Of a DNA stretch of 64,000 nucleotides, positions 62,093 to 64,000 are shown piece after piece. The stretch's first letter is position 1; each line of letters begins with the position of its first letter. Source of the stretch: a virus; IMG/VR virus record IMGVR_UViG_3300025886_000006, positions 1 to 64,000 of that record. One strand, 5' to 3'. Made by a program: the position numbers and the translations under genes. The notes beneath the pieces were generated by a model. That model was not told the DNA's origin. It did no database searches and worked only from the letters and a program-made list of their open reading frames with translations.

Positions 62093-62296
62093 TTATACTA
62101 GTGGTACTTCTTTTATATCTGAGACAGTTATAATTTCTACGGTCACTCCCTTAGCCTCTATCTCTTCTTGCCAAGCTTTACTTAAGTACCAGCCAGTACG
62201 TTCATCAGTAAGAGTACAAGGTATTGGTACTACGTTCATTCCTGTTGTAGCCGTAAATGGTGCTACCTCTGTTGTAAAAAATATCAGTTTTTTCAT
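62093..62296 (-). CDS. Small hypothetical protein
   Basis: A 67-residue protein of unknown function between the receptor-type gene and the lysis cassette. It may be exported or may be a small beta-rich accessory protein. The N-terminal Lys-Lys-Leu-Ile-Phe-Phe is too short for a confident signal peptide. It starts 11 nt after the preceding gene and ends before the promoter-like palindrome. Confidence 0.65.
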   Translation of the reverse strand: MKKLIFFTTEVAPFTATTGMNVVPIPCTLTDERTGWYLSKAWQEEIEAKGVTVEIITVSDIKEVPLV

Positions 62297-62307
62297 TGTT
62301 GTTTGTT

Positions 62308-64000
62308 TTAATCTCTATAAACCCAATAGTCTCCTGAGAAGTTTGTAAGTGTTCCATTATTATTGTTACCACTAAAATCGTAAGCTACTGCATCAGCATC
62401 CTCACCGTTAAGAGGCCACCAAAATTCAGGGTCAAAAGAGAATATCTCATACGGACTTAGAAGGGGGTTTTCATAAAAAGAAAGGGCTTCTGCGGCAGTC
62501 GCTTCGTTTGATGAGTCTAATGATAGGTTTGACAATGTTCCGTCGAAAGCATAAGCTGCGGAGGAAGGATAATAACCTATTCGCTGAAACAAAATTGTTG
62601 TGGGAGTCCAATACGACCCTGAAGTAGACTCTACCCCGTCAACATAACATTTGACATTATTACTTGTATCTCTAGTAATGACAAGTGCGTGCCATGTATC
62701 TAACGCCATTGTAGGTACTGTCCATGAAAAATCAGTGGCTCCTGAGCTAAACCGCATTCTAATAGTTGTAGCGTCTTTTAACTGAATAAAATCAAAGGCA
62801 GTTGTATCTGAGAGTATTATTCCAGCACCTACTGTTGGTGCGAACTCTGGCACTTTGAACCAACAAGCTATTGTAAAATTGGTGGCAGCAGATGACCAAG
62901 GACTTATAGTTATAGCATCATCCGAACCATCGAATAGTAAAGCATTCCTTCTTATAGAACCTTTGAAAGCTGTTCCAGTGAAGTTAGTCATCGTACCATT
63001 ACCCGACTCGTCTAATACTGTGGTAGTGGATGTGAACTCATTGAAGTCGTAGTATAAGCTAGGGCTTGCTATTACTGTTGTTGGGTCTGCGCCTAGACCT
63101 AAGTTGTATAAAGAAGTTACTTCGGCTGCTGAAGCTGCTGTGCCTGCCCACACACTTAAACTGTCTAAGTCTCCGTTGAACCAAGATACAGAACCGCCAG
63201 CATACTTACCCAACTGGTCTATTGTTAAGTGAGATTGTGTTATCGTTTGCTGCCCCGTAGAACTCTCAATCCCATCGACATATACTCTGGCTTTATTTGC
63301 GGCATCGACAACTATCACTAAATGATGCCAAGCATTTGCCAATATGGATGTTCCTATTGTAAAATTCGCTGACCCAGCAAGATACAATCTAATGTTAGTT
63401 GCTGAGGTTTGTCTTAATGATATGTTTGTAGTTGTCGAGTTACCGAAAACAGTACCTGTATCAGCGTCTGGTGACTTATACCAACAGCTAATTGTAGATA
63501 AGCCACTCGTTAGGTCTAAGGCTGAGTCTAATAATATGTAATCATCCGTACCATCAAAAGAAAGGTAGTTCTCGAAGTTGTATCGTGTTCCGTAGTAGGT
63601 TCCAGTGAAGTTGGTGCGAGCTCCTATATTACCATTGCCTGAGCTGTCCGCACAAGCCACTCCTGAAATTTCATCAAGCTTCCAGTATCCCTGTAAGTTT
63701 GCACTAGACTCATATCCTCCTGCGTTAATGGCTGGGCTTGCGCCTGCACCTTCATTGTAAAGGTCTATTACCTCGTAAGGCATTAGGGCTTTATCCCAGA
63801 ACATTATTTCATCTAATGCCCCGTCAAAATGATTTTGAGTCCCTGCACCACTTACCTTACATCCTATAGTTGTGGCAATGGCATTCGTAAGAGTCTCGCT
63901 AACCGCAGCTACACTACCAGATACCTCAAACTGACCATCTAAATATATGTACCCTGTGGTTCTATCAGTAATAAATACTACATGATGCCACTCATTATCT
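62308..64000 (-). CDS. LamG-domain tail fibre/receptor-binding protein (5' end outside window)
   Basis: The frame stays open to the right edge, so the start lies beyond position 64000. At least 564 residues are visible. Three or more concanavalin A-like LamG modules can be counted, each with Trp-Lys-Leu-Asp or Tyr-Asp-Phe, Asp-Glu/Ser-Ser-Gly-Asn-Gly, Phe-Asp-Gly, Cys-Trp-Tyr/Phe-Lys, Trp-His and Val-Asp-Gly landmarks. Such modules bind glycans. Position upstream of the lysis genes and codon use (more CG-containing codons than elsewhere) suggest a host-range protein exchanged between phages. Confidence 0.85.
   Translation of the reverse strand, partial: DNEWHHVVFITDRTTGYIYLDGQFEVSGSVAAVSETLTNAIATTIGCKVSGAGTQNHFDGALDEIMFWDKALMPYEVIDLYNEGAGASPAINAGGYESSANLQGYWKLDEISGVACADSSGNGNIGARTNFTGTYYGTRYNFENYLSFDGTDDYILLDSALDLTSGLSTISCWYKSPDADTGTVFGNSTTTNISLRQTSATNIRLYLAGSANFTIGTSILANAWHHLVIVVDAANKARVYVDGIESSTGQQTITQSHLTIDQLGKYAGGSVSWFNGDLDSLSVWAGTAASAAEVTSLYNLGLGADPTTVIASPSLYYDFNEFTSTTTVLDESGNGTMTNFTGTAFKGSIRRNALLFDGSDDAITISPWSSAATNFTIACWFKVPEFAPTVGAGIILSDTTAFDFIQLKDATTIRMRFSSGATDFSWTVPTMALDTWHALVITRDTSNNVKCYVDGVESTSGSYWTPTTILFQRIGYYPSSAAYAFDGTLSNLSLDSSNEATAAEALSFYENPLLSPYEIFSFDPEFWWPLNGEDADAVAYDFSGNNNNGTLTNFSGDYWVYRD

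Noticed and set aside
1-64000. Stop-codon reassignment as seen in some crAss-like phages
   Set aside because: TAA, TAG and TGA all end genes with tight overlaps, and the giant late genes are open without recoding.
1-64000. CRISPR array or long direct repeats
   Set aside because: No regularly spaced repeats were seen. The only repeats are short motifs within RNA elements and protein-level LamG repeats.

Overview
The window is about 64 kb of an AT-rich, densely coded, tailed double-stranded DNA phage that I place among the crAss-like phages of Bacteroidota. The strongest marker is the giant late protein at 34521-41927, which carries the DFDID metal-binding loop of the virion-packaged RNA polymerase described for Cellulophaga phage phi14:2, together with a HExxH zincin motif. 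Tail-ring, IHF-like, nozzle and cargo-type genes lie upstream of it in the order expected for this group. A Bacteroidota host is supported by the absence of Shine-Dalgarno sequences, by AT-rich stretches before start codons, and by a textbook TTG-N18-TAnnTTTG promoter on the minus strand at 52502-52530. The standard genetic code is used.

Layout. Positions 1-30008 are transcribed rightward and hold about 45 early/middle genes. These are small accessory genes (105-6946), then replication and recombination genes (6956-18575: family A DNA polymerase, a DnaA domain-IV protein, SF2 helicase, GroES-like co-chaperonin, DnaB-like helicase, Sak4-like ATPase, probable ssDNA-binding protein, Toprim primase), then a first MoxR-AAA/VWA pair, a RusA-like resolvase, a PD-(D/E)XK exonuclease, a uracil-DNA glycosylase with an altered motif, and a second AAA/VWA pair (25482-29281). 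Positions 30005-64000 are transcribed leftward and hold lysis and virion genes: a LamG-domain receptor-type protein (cut by the right edge), a lysis cassette, an HNH homing endonuclease, a DEDD exonuclease, tail ring/IHF-like/tubular/nozzle proteins, cargo proteins (one with a lysozyme-like domain), and three giant proteins of 1904, 2468 and 1504 residues. The two arms converge with overlapping stop codons at 30005-30008. Terminase, portal and major capsid genes are not in the window and probably lie beyond its right edge.

The most unusual feature is in the rightward arm. Genes there either overlap or abut, or they are separated by spacers that are almost completely filled by strong RNA secondary structure. 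At least seven such inserts are visible (587-683, 1499-1559, 2409-2986, 3364-3443, 3759-3942, 12679-12771, 17209-17510), and the end of another lies at 19-64. Most are closed by a long-range stem of 10-18 bp, start at or just after the upstream stop codon, and end 16-41 nt before the next start codon. The 2409-2986 insert is nearly 600 nt of packed hairpins ending in a terminator-like stem and resembles a large ornate noncoding RNA. I recognise none of these as a known RNA class. They are the best candidate in the window for an undescribed system.

How the parts fit (inference): the virion polymerase complex and the lysozyme-bearing cargo would be ejected with the DNA and transcribe early genes. 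The replication genes then copy the genome, with the two AAA/VWA machines acting on unknown targets. Host-type promoters on the minus strand drive the late arm.
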